From a virus, in the IMG/VR virus record IMGVR_UViG_3300035698_011416, positions 1-25,237 of that record: a stretch of 25,237 bases of DNA. The stretch is one strand, 5' to 3'. This document shows, piece by piece, positions 15,117 to 22,366 of this stretch. The notes beneath the pieces are model-generated. The model was not told where the DNA came from and did no database searches. It saw nothing but the letters and a program-made list of their open reading frames with translations. A program made the position numbers and the translations under genes. Each line of letters begins with the position of its first letter. Position 1 is the first letter of the stretch.

Positions 15117-15887
15117 TTAGTCAATAAAAATGTCCGCCGGACAATACTTGGCAATAGCTGGCTTGCCTAGTGATCTTGCCACTAGCACCGCTGAAGCTAT
15201 ATCTGTAGTTGATACCGTACTGCCATAAAGAATCATCAGCCCGGCACCAGAATCCAGTGCTGTCGCGCTGGCCGCTTTCAAAAGACCAGTACCGCGCGTC
15301 TGCAATAGCTGGTAGCCACTGGTAGTCCCGTCCTGGGTAATAACACCAGCGGCTACTCCCTGACTGCCGAAATTAGTAACACTGGTAAGAAACTCAACGC
15401 AGCCACGATACGGGTTAGGCAGGAACCGGCTCCGTGAGCCAGTTGACAGGGGCTTGGATATCCCGCCTCGAACACGGAATTTAGAGTAGCCAGCCCCGCC
15501 AACTTCTATCCAGTCCAGCGGATAGACGCCGGCTGCGGTACCAGACATGACCATAAAGTAACCGTCCTGAAGGGCGGCAACCCACGTAGCACTTACGACC
15601 GACAGGCCATAAGCCCGAATGGTAGTGTTACCCACCTCGTCACCATAACCACGCTCCGTAGCCGCCGGCGGGAAATGCGCTCCAGTTACGGAAACCAGAC
15701 CCGTATTGCCGGTGTTCTTACGAACAATAACCCCAGTGCGAGGGGTAGCGTCGGCGACATGAGCCCATACATAGCGGCGTTTACCGTCTTCAAAATAAGT
15801 ACCCAGTGAGATACCAAGGTCCGTGGTCTGCTGGCCCGACCGAAGCAGTTGGCCAACAGACAATCCTTGTGATACTATCTGCTCCAT
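15117..15887 (-). CDS. Capsid-associated decoration/fibre-like protein, paralogue 2 of three
   Basis: 256 residues, ATG at 15887 preceded by TTAGGAGTTAAATT, the same leader as the downstream paralogue. The constant N-terminal 55 residues and the C-terminal block match the siblings. The stretch from about 165 to 215 differs (CVEFLTSVTNFGSQGVAAGVITQ, LLKAASATALDSGAGL), and only two cysteines remain. The organisation is beta-rich throughout. The constant ends plus variable interior fit a virion protein with fixed attachment surfaces and a changeable exposed part. Function inferred from position and pattern. Confidence 0.7.
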   Translation of the reverse strand: MEQIVSQGLSVGQLLRSGQQTTDLGISLGTYFEDGKRRYVWAHVADATPRTGVIVRKNTGNTGLVSVTGAHFPPAATERGYGDEVGNTTIRAYGLSVVSATWVAALQDGYFMVMSGTAAGVYPLDWIEVGGAGYSKFRVRGGISKPLSTGSRSRFLPNPYRGCVEFLTSVTNFGSQGVAAGVITQDGTTSGYQLLQTRGTGLLKAASATALDSGAGLMILYGSTVSTTDIASAVLVARSLGKPAIAKYCPADIFID

Positions 15888-15897
15888 AATTTAACTC

Positions 15898-16671
15898 CTA
15901 AGCATGTTTGTCGATAAAGATATCTGCCGGGCAATAGACGCTAATAGACTTTTTGCCCAACGATCTTGCAACCGTTATCGTTGACGCATAGGTCGTTGAA
16001 ACTATACTGCCAACGATACCAAGACCGGCACCAGAATTTATCGTATGTGTATTCGATGCTCTCAAAAGTCCGATACCCCTGGTCTGTAGCAACTGATAAC
16101 CACTGGTCGTGGCAGCCTGGGTGATAACACCGGCGGCTATATGCCCTGACAAATAGCAGTTATCGACACCGGGGAACTCTATACAATTACGATACGGGTT
16201 AGTAAAAAACTTACCCCACGAAGCGGTCGAAAGACCTGCCTGCAAGCCGCCACGGATACGGAACTTGGTATAACCGGAACCACCCACCTCTATCCAGTCG
16301 ATAGGATAGACACCGATACCAGTCCCCGAAAGAACCGTAAAGTATCCATCTTGAAGGAGGGTAACCCAACTGGCACTTACGACCGACAGGCCATAAGCCC
16401 GAATGGTAGTATCGCCAGGTCCGTCACCGTATCTTCCGTTAGTAGCCGCCGCGGTAAATTGCGTACCGGCAACCGAGACACACTGTGCGTCCCGGGCATT
16501 TTTACGAACAACAACTCCGATTCGTGGAGTGGCATCGGCAACGTGGGCCCATACATAACGACGCTTACCGTCTTCAAAGTACGTGCCCAGTGGGATACCA
16601 AGATTGGTCGTCTGCTGGCCTGCCTGAAGCAGTTGGCCAACAGACATCCCTTGAGATGCTATCTGCTCCAT
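15898..16671 (-). CDS. Capsid-associated decoration/fibre-like protein, paralogue 1 of three
   Basis: 257 residues, ATG at 16671 with TTAGGAG upstream, directly after the capsid gene. Same architecture as the next two genes, with a three-residue C-terminal extension (KHA) beyond YCPADIFID. It has four cysteines. Silent-site differences from the siblings in the constant N-terminal region are numerous while the protein there is almost unchanged, so the duplication is old and the N-terminus is under strong purifying selection. Being first after the capsid gene, it may be the most highly made copy. Decoration or head fibre role inferred. Confidence 0.7.
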   Translation of the reverse strand: MEQIASQGMSVGQLLQAGQQTTNLGIPLGTYFEDGKRRYVWAHVADATPRIGVVVRKNARDAQCVSVAGTQFTAAATNGRYGDGPGDTTIRAYGLSVVSASWVTLLQDGYFTVLSGTGIGVYPIDWIEVGGSGYTKFRIRGGLQAGLSTASWGKFFTNPYRNCIEFPGVDNCYLSGHIAAGVITQAATTSGYQLLQTRGIGLLRASNTHTINSGAGLGIVGSIVSTTYASTITVARSLGKKSISVYCPADIFIDKHA

Positions 16672-16703
16672 AATATATACTCCTAATTATGTTTCAGTGG
16701 CTG

Positions 16704-17705
16704 TTAGCCGGTCAGAGAGATATTGTCGATACAGCCAAGATTTTCCGCCGAATTACGGGCGGTAGCACAAACAGAAAGAATCTGTTTGTGTTTGGTCTTG
16801 GGCACGTTCACCTGTTCTTTCCAGTCGGTCCAGTCAAACCAGTTATCCGAATCTACACATAAGTCGATGGCTCTATCGTCGATAGCCCGCATCTCGCCAC
16901 TGGGCGCCAGCTTACTCATGATAATATCAGCACCTTTGTACTTGATAGTCATATAGTTGTTGTCGCCAACCTTGGTCTCACTGCGGGTCAGGAAGTCAAG
17001 CTGGTTCTTCTCGTACATCTCGGCAATCGTCTGGGTAGTGAACCACCAGTCAACCTTACCATCTTCAAGCTCGATGGTGTTCTGCATCGTCAGCATATCG
17101 TCCGGCAGGAACTGCAAGGCAGGCCGCCCGGTCATGGAGATATACTGAGTTCTCCACCAAGAGAAGACCGCCGGGTCGATATTACCGATCACCGTAGTCT
17201 GTGACGCCCTGGCCGTCGCCGGAATAAGGCGGGTCAAGCCATCAGGCAGCAGGGTAGTGCCACCGGTACCGACCACTATCGCCTCTTCCAAATCCTTCCG
17301 CATACTCTTGACAGTATTATCTTCTTTGATTTTGATAATACTGTGAAGACGGCTGGAGCCCTTATTGACTCGCTGGTCCTTACGGGGAAAGACCACATTG
17401 TAGGCGATATTCTTAGGCAGATATGTCGCACCGGCCAACGGATCAAAGTTATTCATCGACACCCCGCCGGTCTCACTTATCCAGCCACCGTGGGGGTTGA
17501 CATCGACTTCCATCGGAATGAAGAACTGGTCGCCGCCGTCACTGAGTAAGCCAGTGTTCTTGCGGGCCAGGAATTTGGCCAGCAGAATCTTCTCTTTGAA
17601 CACCAGGTCAACAATGGTATTTTTCCGCTTAATCATAGTGGAGACAAACAACTCATCTACCGGAATTGTGCCGCTGCCACTTCTAACATACGTTGACTTT
17701 GCCAT
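16704..17705 (-). CDS. Major capsid protein
   Basis: 333 residues, ATG at 17705 with AGGAG seven bases upstream. It follows the scaffold gene and precedes decoration-like genes, the expected place for the capsid protein. Features that fit an HK97-fold coat protein are a helical N-terminal segment with hydrophobic residues (TIVDLVFKEKILLAKFLARK), a long beta-strand/E-loop-like part (GGDQFFIPMEVDVNPHGGWI), a spine helix (TVKSMRKDLEEAIVVG) and a C-terminal mixed alpha/beta part including NYMTIKYKGADIIMSKLAPSG and a VDSDNWFDWTDWKEQ loop. The leader contains a terminator-like structure described separately, implying special expression control. I could not match it to a named coat family; the assignment rests on context, length and composition. 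Confidence 0.8.
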   Translation of the reverse strand: MAKSTYVRSGSGTIPVDELFVSTMIKRKNTIVDLVFKEKILLAKFLARKNTGLLSDGGDQFFIPMEVDVNPHGGWISETGGVSMNNFDPLAGATYLPKNIAYNVVFPRKDQRVNKGSSRLHSIIKIKEDNTVKSMRKDLEEAIVVGTGGTTLLPDGLTRLIPATARASQTTVIGNIDPAVFSWWRTQYISMTGRPALQFLPDDMLTMQNTIELEDGKVDWWFTTQTIAEMYEKNQLDFLTRSETKVGDNNYMTIKYKGADIIMSKLAPSGEMRAIDDRAIDLCVDSDNWFDWTDWKEQVNVPKTKHKQILSVCATARNSAENLGCIDNISLTG

Positions 17706-17710
17706 GTCAT

Positions 17711-17759
17711 TTCTCCTAAAAAAAACGGAGAAGTAGATGAGTGCGCACCCACTTCTCCG
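17711..17759 (-). terminator. Intrinsic terminator-like hairpin fused to the capsid ribosome binding site
   Basis: On the minus strand CGGAGAAGT (17759-17751) pairs perfectly with ACTTCTCCG (17734-17726) around a 16-base loop, followed by eight U residues (17725-17718) and at once by AGGAG (17717-17713), the capsid ribosome binding site. It has all parts of a Rho-independent terminator, yet lies upstream of the most needed gene. The downstream arm (CTTCTCC) is also complementary to GGAGAA of the ribosome binding site (17716-17711), so an alternative hairpin with a ten-base loop could hide that site. Structure is seen; regulation is inferred. Confidence 0.75.
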
Positions 17760-17798
17760 GAGGTTGCCGTGTTACGGGCTTCCTTATCCTAAGGTTGT

Positions 17799-18554
17799 CT
17801 ATTCAGAATGTCCCATTTCCTGTAAACTTTCGGCAATCGCATCGTTGAGTGAGAGATTCTTGTTGGTCTTTACCGGAACATTTACAGGTCTTCGGGACTG
17901 CTGTTTGGCCTTATTGCCACGTCGTTTAGAAGACTTCTGGAATTGCTGATTCTGCTTTTCCAGTTGCTTATTCTTACCACGGGCAGCAAGACCTTCCGCT
18001 GAGGCATACGCCTCGTTCCAAGGTAAACCCCTGGAATTGAGCCTGACCGCTTCGGTGATGATAGCCTGTTTGGGATGCCCATCGAGCAGTACACCAATTA
18101 CTTCGTTCTGTAAGGTTAGCTGCCGTTGGGTCCACTCGTGGATACCTTTCACCTGCTGACCGGTATGTTGACCGGCCTGGGACAAAGCATAGCGTACAGC
18201 GTCCTTCTGACTAATAGCATCCAGATCGTCAGGCACATTGATCTGCTGGTAGTTAGCCTGCTGAGGAGGTTGTTGCTTGGGCCGTTGCTGGCCCTGCATT
18301 TGCTGTAAGGCATTAACTATCTGTCCCATACCCTGCTTCATTTCACTGAAGCTGGCTTTGAGTTCCTCGTAAGACTCTTGGCCCCCAGGCTGTTGCTGGG
18401 CGGGCTCGTCTTCGAGTTGCTCTTCTTCCTGGAGTTCTTCCTCAAGCTCTTCGGAATCTTCGGGTTCGAGATCATTTGTCTCGTTGCCTACTTGCTCATC
18501 GAGCTGTTCCGTTTCTTCTTGCGGTTGCTCCATATTTTCATATTCATCTGCCAT
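17799..18554 (-). CDS. Capsid scaffolding protein
   Basis: 251 residues, ATG at 18554 with GAGGAG upstream, directly before the capsid gene. The first 65 residues are extremely acidic (runs of E, D and Q), the middle is helical and Q-rich (KQGMGQIVNALQQMQGQQ), and the C-terminal third is strongly basic (KSSKRRGNKAKQQSRRPVNVPVKTNK). An acidic N-terminus, coiled-coil centre and basic C-terminal coat-binding end are the usual plan of phage scaffolds. It overlaps the upstream gene by 11 bases. No protease domain or catalytic motif is present. Function from composition and position. Confidence 0.8.
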   Translation of the reverse strand: MADEYENMEQPQEETEQLDEQVGNETNDLEPEDSEELEEELQEEEQLEDEPAQQQPGGQESYEELKASFSEMKQGMGQIVNALQQMQGQQRPKQQPPQQANYQQINVPDDLDAISQKDAVRYALSQAGQHTGQQVKGIHEWTQRQLTLQNEVIGVLLDGHPKQAIITEAVRLNSRGLPWNEAYASAEGLAARGKNKQLEKQNQQFQKSSKRRGNKAKQQSRRPVNVPVKTNKNLSLNDAIAESLQEMGHSE

Positions 18555-18990
18555 AGTTTAGCTCCTCTTGCTGGTTTGGTACTTCGGGTAACGCATCTTC
18601 GTCAAATGCTTCTTCTTCAATTACTTCTTCCTCTGGTTCAGGTTCCGGTGGCACACCATTAAAGTGCTGAATTGCATGCGACATCGGACGCAACAGTTTA
18701 CGGTAATCTCCCATGCACCACAATCCTACTAAGGTCACTACCGGCTCCATCACCGGCGAAAGAGTAACGGTTATGGTTCGCTCCTTACCATAGCCCGCCA
18801 GTCGCATCCGCAACCGCTCATTCTCCAGGTCACGGGCTGACGATGCTTCCCTGAAAAGGATCAGGTCTTTTCGTACCGCTTCCAGTTGGTTACGCAGGTT
18901 GGCAATCTCGTCGGACTTCTCGCTCACCGACTTCTCCAGATCGTACTTTTCCTGCACTGACATTTCCTTGGTTGACGTTCCTTCTTCCAC
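18544..18990 (-). CDS. Coiled-coil protein with acidic tail, unknown function
   Basis: I place the start at a GTG at 18990 (148 residues) because AGGAG lies seven bases before it; longer in-frame starts at 19014 and 19029 have no good site. Residues 10-65 are a strong heptad-type coiled coil (EKYDLEKSVSEKSDEIANLRNQ and following). A hydrophobic part at about 80-105 contains TVTLSPVMEPVVTLVGLWC. The C-terminus is acidic (PEPEPEEEVIEEEAFDEDALPE). The acidic tail resembles the start of the scaffold it precedes. The first about 34 codons overlap the end of the upstream gene in another frame. Possibly a scaffold- or portal-associated assembly factor; family not recognised. Confidence 0.6.
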   Translation of the reverse strand: MEEGTSTKEMSVQEKYDLEKSVSEKSDEIANLRNQLEAVRKDLILFREASSARDLENERLRMRLAGYGKERTITVTLSPVMEPVVTLVGLWCMGDYRKLLRPMSHAIQHFNGVPPEPEPEEEVIEEEAFDEDALPEVPNQQEELNYGR

Positions 18991-19747
18991 GTTTAAGCTC
19001 CTCTTGTAAGACATTATTAACACTGTCACTTACCAGGTCAAAATGCTGCTGGGTATTTTCTCGTCTGACTTCGCGCACTGCAAACGGGTCCATCTTGGCG
19101 ATCATTTCGTTATACATTCGCCATATTCGGCTACATGCTATCTGACATAGTTCGGTCAGGTCTTGCCGGTTCAGGTCTTCGCCGTCGGCGTAAAACACAT
19201 GGCCATTCTCCTGGGCGGCGGCGGCGATCTTAAATTCAGGGATCGACCACTTATCAAACTTATGCCGCTGGATAGTCCGCGACTTTTTCAGACGCATTAG
19301 TTCACTTTTAGATTTCAGTAGCTCGTCCCAGTTTATCGGCTCGCCATTTTTAGCTTTCTGCCATATATTCGTTCCGGCCTCGACCATATCGCCGGCCATC
19401 GTTCGGCTCATTACCGGCACCTCGTGGCTGACTATTTCCATACTGGTCGGCAGATCGCTACCGTTATGGATGCGGTCGATAATGCCGAGCATCTGCAAGA
19501 CGTTAAAACGCACTTGCGGTACATCGCCGAACACCTGGGAGAATATCCGCCAGAACACCAGATAGTCTACCCACTTAGGGCAGAACTGCATAAAGGCAGC
19601 TGACTGCTCCCATAAACTCTTGCGTGGTATAAACAGTTTGAGCCAGACCCGGGCCGCTACGATAACGGCGTGCAGGTGCTGACTGGTTTTTCTGGTACGT
19701 CTAAGCATACTGTTTCTTTCTCTAGATTCCTGCTGGTTCGAGTCCAT
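18890..19747 (-). CDS. Hypothetical protein between zinc-ribbon and coiled-coil genes
   Basis: 285 residues if started at the ATG at 19747 (AGAGGA eleven bases upstream, overlapping the previous gene by 26 bases); an alternative ATG at 19708 avoids that overlap but has a weaker site. The N-terminus is basic, followed by a mainly helical body with aromatic segments (WVDYLVFWRIFSQVFGDVPQVRFNVLQMLGIIDRI) and a basic C-terminus (LKRGRRNVNQGNVSAGKVRSGEVGEREVRR). The last about 33 codons overlap the next gene. No signal peptide, catalytic or binding motif was found. Its place among portal, zinc-ribbon and scaffold genes suggests a head-assembly role, but that is only context. Confidence 0.6.
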   Translation of the reverse strand: MDSNQQESRERNSMLRRTRKTSQHLHAVIVAARVWLKLFIPRKSLWEQSAAFMQFCPKWVDYLVFWRIFSQVFGDVPQVRFNVLQMLGIIDRIHNGSDLPTSMEIVSHEVPVMSRTMAGDMVEAGTNIWQKAKNGEPINWDELLKSKSELMRLKKSRTIQRHKFDKWSIPEFKIAAAAQENGHVFYADGEDLNRQDLTELCQIACSRIWRMYNEMIAKMDPFAVREVRRENTQQHFDLVSDSVNNVLQEELKRGRRNVNQGNVSAGKVRSGEVGEREVRRDCQPA

Positions 19748-19991
19748 GTTTCTTACATTCCTCTTTGAAGTGGTATTTGTTCTTAATGAAAATTGAGGGG
19801 CCGGGCAGGCTATTACATACAGAGCCCATCCGAGAACCCTTACCGGTATTAAATATAAGCCGACTGGAAACTAATAGTCTCGTTGCCTGCATTAAGCACT
19901 GTGGGCAGGCGGCGGGCCGGTTACGTTCGGCTACTGTCCGGTCCAATTCAAAAACTATATCGCAGTCGGGGCATTTAAATTCATAGATCAT
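19722..19991 (-). CDS. FmdB-like zinc-ribbon protein
   Basis: 89 residues, ATG overlapping the portal stop by four bases. The N-terminus is the FmdB/CxxC-CxxC zinc-ribbon pattern: MIYEFKCPDC (Cys7, Cys10) and ACPQC (Cys29, Cys32), a likely Zn-binding site. The rest holds a conserved-looking C-terminal part (FIKNKYHFKEECKKHGLEPAGI). FmdB-type ribbons are small putative regulators found in bacteria, and similar proteins occur in phage head-gene clusters; their biochemical role is not settled. Coupling to the portal gene suggests an assembly or regulatory factor made in proportion to it. Domain confident, function not. Confidence 0.8.
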   Translation of the reverse strand: MIYEFKCPDCDIVFELDRTVAERNRPAACPQCLMQATRLLVSSRLIFNTGKGSRMGSVCNSLPGPSIFIKNKYHFKEECKKHGLEPAGI

Positions 19992-21808
19992 CTAGGCGGC
20001 CCTCCCTGCATCGTTGGCGGCGGCCCTTGCTGCGGCCTGCCTTGCGGAGGTCCACCTTGCGGGGGGCCACCCTGTCCACTCATCATAGCGGCCAGAGACG
20101 GCGGGCCAGATGGCTGCTGCCGCATAAACTGCTGCTGATACTGCTCAAAGGGTATCGGGGGGCCCGGCGGCTGCTGTTGGTTTACCATTAAAGATTCGAT
20201 ATCCCAGTCGCCGCTGACCGCATGAAGAAGATACTGCCTGACCAGTGATTCAGGGTTGACGATACCGTTCTGGGCGAACGGCATTAGCTGAGACAGCAGC
20301 ATATTCGCTTCTTCGCGTCGCTCTTCCTGGCTCTTATAGCTCATAGATTCCAGAGATATACTGTAATGATAATCGGCTCGCAGATCGGCACCGGTAAACT
20401 CCACCAGAACCGGACGGCCACCGGCGTCGTAGGTTTTGATAATTTCCGGCTCGGTAGCGAAGTCAAATATCAGCTTCGACCAGTTTTGGACTACCTCTAA
20501 AATAGCTTCACGGATCACCCGGCGGCGTGGCGATAATGACTGGTCAAAACCGGCGTTGGCCTTCTGGGCCTCATACTTGGTATGGCGGCCACCTTCCATC
20601 TGGCCCCGCTGGTTAGGTCCGATACCCATGCCGAAGTTCTTAATCTCGTCCTTGGCGATATCAAGTTGCGGGCCCATGTCATAGGGCTGGGTCGGCTTGA
20701 AGTCGTGAAGGATATCGCCGACACTCTTATCGCCCAGTCGCATCTTGACGATAGCGCCTGCCTCGTCACTGGTAAGGTCTTCGATTGCCTTTTCTACCGA
20801 CTCTAAATCTTCTTCGTCTTCCAGGGCGGACACATTCAGTAGTATCTTGATAAGCTGGATACGACGATGACGCATCTGCATGGTACGGATATCGTTAATC
20901 TCCTGGGCCAGCGGTTCGAGCAGATCGAAGTCGGCGGTACCCCACCAGTACCGGCTGTTACGATTGAAGATTATCGGATGTATCGACAGCCGGTCGATCC
21001 GCAGCATTATCTCGTCAATTTCGTCACTGAGCGCGTAGGGGTACGTTGGATTATAGGTTGTCATATTGCCGGTCTTCAGATCGCGCCAGCTTATTAAAGT
21101 CACCATATCCATCTCGCCCATCGAATCGCCACTGGTCTCATTCTTGCGGATCATGGCAACTGAGGTATCGGCCTTAACCTGGGTCCGATGTTTCTTGATG
21201 AGTTTCTCGTCATCATGGACATCGCCCAGGGGTCGGGCATAGATATGAAAGAACCCCTGCACATCACTCATTCGTACCGAGCCGTAGGGCACCAGGATGT
21301 TAGCCGGATGGACCCGCATCGACCAGGGTTTATCATCGTAGATATTGGGATTGTATTCGATCCGTTCATTCTTCTGATTGGTTCGGGAGGTATCGAAGCC
21401 GTGCATGATAGTATCGGCTGATATTCCAAACTGACTGCCGAACCCGTCCATCAGGCATCCGGTCCCACAGGTCTGGGCATCCTGAACGGCGTCCTGTATC
21501 TCGGTAATCAGGTTAGTGATACGAATCATGTGGTTGATCTTAGCGGAGAGTATCCGGGCAGCCGGGATCATCTCCGGGGCGTTATCGGACGTTATCTCCA
21601 CCCGCACATCATTTATCAGAGACGCCTCCTGCCGTTGGGCGTCGCTTACCAAAACCGGGACCGGCAGGATATTATCTGAGATACCCGGATAGCGGGCCAT
21701 CCAATATTCCTCGAAGTCGCGCCAGCGTGAATCGGTATAGAGTTGCCGTCGATACGCCTCGGCGTTCTTCTGCATGGTCTTTATTTTATTAAGCTGCTGT
21801 ATTCTCAT
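19988..21808 (-). CDS. Portal protein
   Basis: 606 residues, ATG overlapping the previous stop by one base (TAATG). Long alpha/beta body: an N-terminal helical part (KTMQKNAEAYRRQLYTDSRW), a wing-like region with LISWRDLKTGNM and HPIIFNRNSRYWWGTADFD, a stem region with LAQEINDIRTMQMRHRRIQLIKI, then a clip/crown-like helical part (SPRRRVIREAILEVVQNWSKLIFDF). The segment around ADFDLLEPLAQEINDIRTMQ matches the usual phage-portal pattern of a conserved turn followed by a long stem helix. The C-terminus is a disordered proline/glycine/glutamine tail (PPQGGPPQGRPQQGPPPT). It sits between terminase and scaffold as expected. It forms the dodecameric DNA channel of the head. Confident by position and layout. 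Confidence 0.85.
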   Translation of the reverse strand: MRIQQLNKIKTMQKNAEAYRRQLYTDSRWRDFEEYWMARYPGISDNILPVPVLVSDAQRQEASLINDVRVEITSDNAPEMIPAARILSAKINHMIRITNLITEIQDAVQDAQTCGTGCLMDGFGSQFGISADTIMHGFDTSRTNQKNERIEYNPNIYDDKPWSMRVHPANILVPYGSVRMSDVQGFFHIYARPLGDVHDDEKLIKKHRTQVKADTSVAMIRKNETSGDSMGEMDMVTLISWRDLKTGNMTTYNPTYPYALSDEIDEIMLRIDRLSIHPIIFNRNSRYWWGTADFDLLEPLAQEINDIRTMQMRHRRIQLIKILLNVSALEDEEDLESVEKAIEDLTSDEAGAIVKMRLGDKSVGDILHDFKPTQPYDMGPQLDIAKDEIKNFGMGIGPNQRGQMEGGRHTKYEAQKANAGFDQSLSPRRRVIREAILEVVQNWSKLIFDFATEPEIIKTYDAGGRPVLVEFTGADLRADYHYSISLESMSYKSQEERREEANMLLSQLMPFAQNGIVNPESLVRQYLLHAVSGDWDIESLMVNQQQPPGPPIPFEQYQQQFMRQQPSGPPSLAAMMSGQGGPPQGGPPQGRPQQGPPPTMQGGPPR

Positions 21809-22353
21809 TAGTATCCCGCTACTAAGAAACCAAATCTGCCACTGGGTACCGTACTTGCCAGGTTGATAGCCACATAACCAGCGCCGTTCAGGGGGAAACT
21901 CAAATAACCCTTGCCGTTAGTCGCACCCACGTCTTTAACGGTTATCGTATTACCAAAGGAGCTTATACAACTAATAATCTCGGCATATCGACCAGAATTG
22001 TGAGCCGCTATACCACTAATAGCGCTGAACTTATATTGCCCAAATACAGTTGAGGCCAGCAGTACCCGTTCCATGTCATTGTTGCGGCCACGATAGGTAT
22101 CCACACGGAACCTGACGTTTCCGTTAGGAGCGCAACTTTCAGCGAACGGGGCAATCATTAAGTTGCGTACCTGATAACCAAAAAAAGCGCACACATCACG
22201 AGCTACCAGAGAAGTCCTGCGAATCCATCCACCACCGCCAGCAGGGTTGGCCACTCCAGAAGAGAAGTCGATAGCAGGCGCAGTTGTAAGGTCTCTTCGC
22301 CATATCTTCCACGGTACGCTATAGGTTGTTAAAATTACCAATGCTTTTGCCAT
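21808..22353 (-). CDS. Beta-rich structural protein between terminase and portal
   Basis: 181 residues, ATG at 22353 with AGGAG upstream. The sequence is rich in G, A, V, S and aromatic residues with alternating strands (KALVILTTYSVPWKIW, GNVRFRVDTYRG, GAGYVAINLASTVPSGRFGFLVAGY), suggesting a beta-sandwich virion protein. The GFLVAGY end resembles in style, though not clearly in sequence, the ATGF ends of the small paralogues downstream of the capsid gene. No catalytic motif. A decoration-like gene between terminase and portal is unusual; function inferred from composition only. Confidence 0.6.
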   Translation of the reverse strand: MAKALVILTTYSVPWKIWRRDLTTAPAIDFSSGVANPAGGGGWIRRTSLVARDVCAFFGYQVRNLMIAPFAESCAPNGNVRFRVDTYRGRNNDMERVLLASTVFGQYKFSAISGIAAHNSGRYAEIISCISSFGNTITVKDVGATNGKGYLSFPLNGAGYVAINLASTVPSGRFGFLVAGY

Positions 22354-22366
22354 TATTATTCTCCTG

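Noticed and set aside
19333-19340. Exact FliA-type -10 box (GCCGATAA on the minus strand)
   Set aside because: It sits inside a coding gene and no TAAA element occurs at the correct distance upstream, so it is probably chance.
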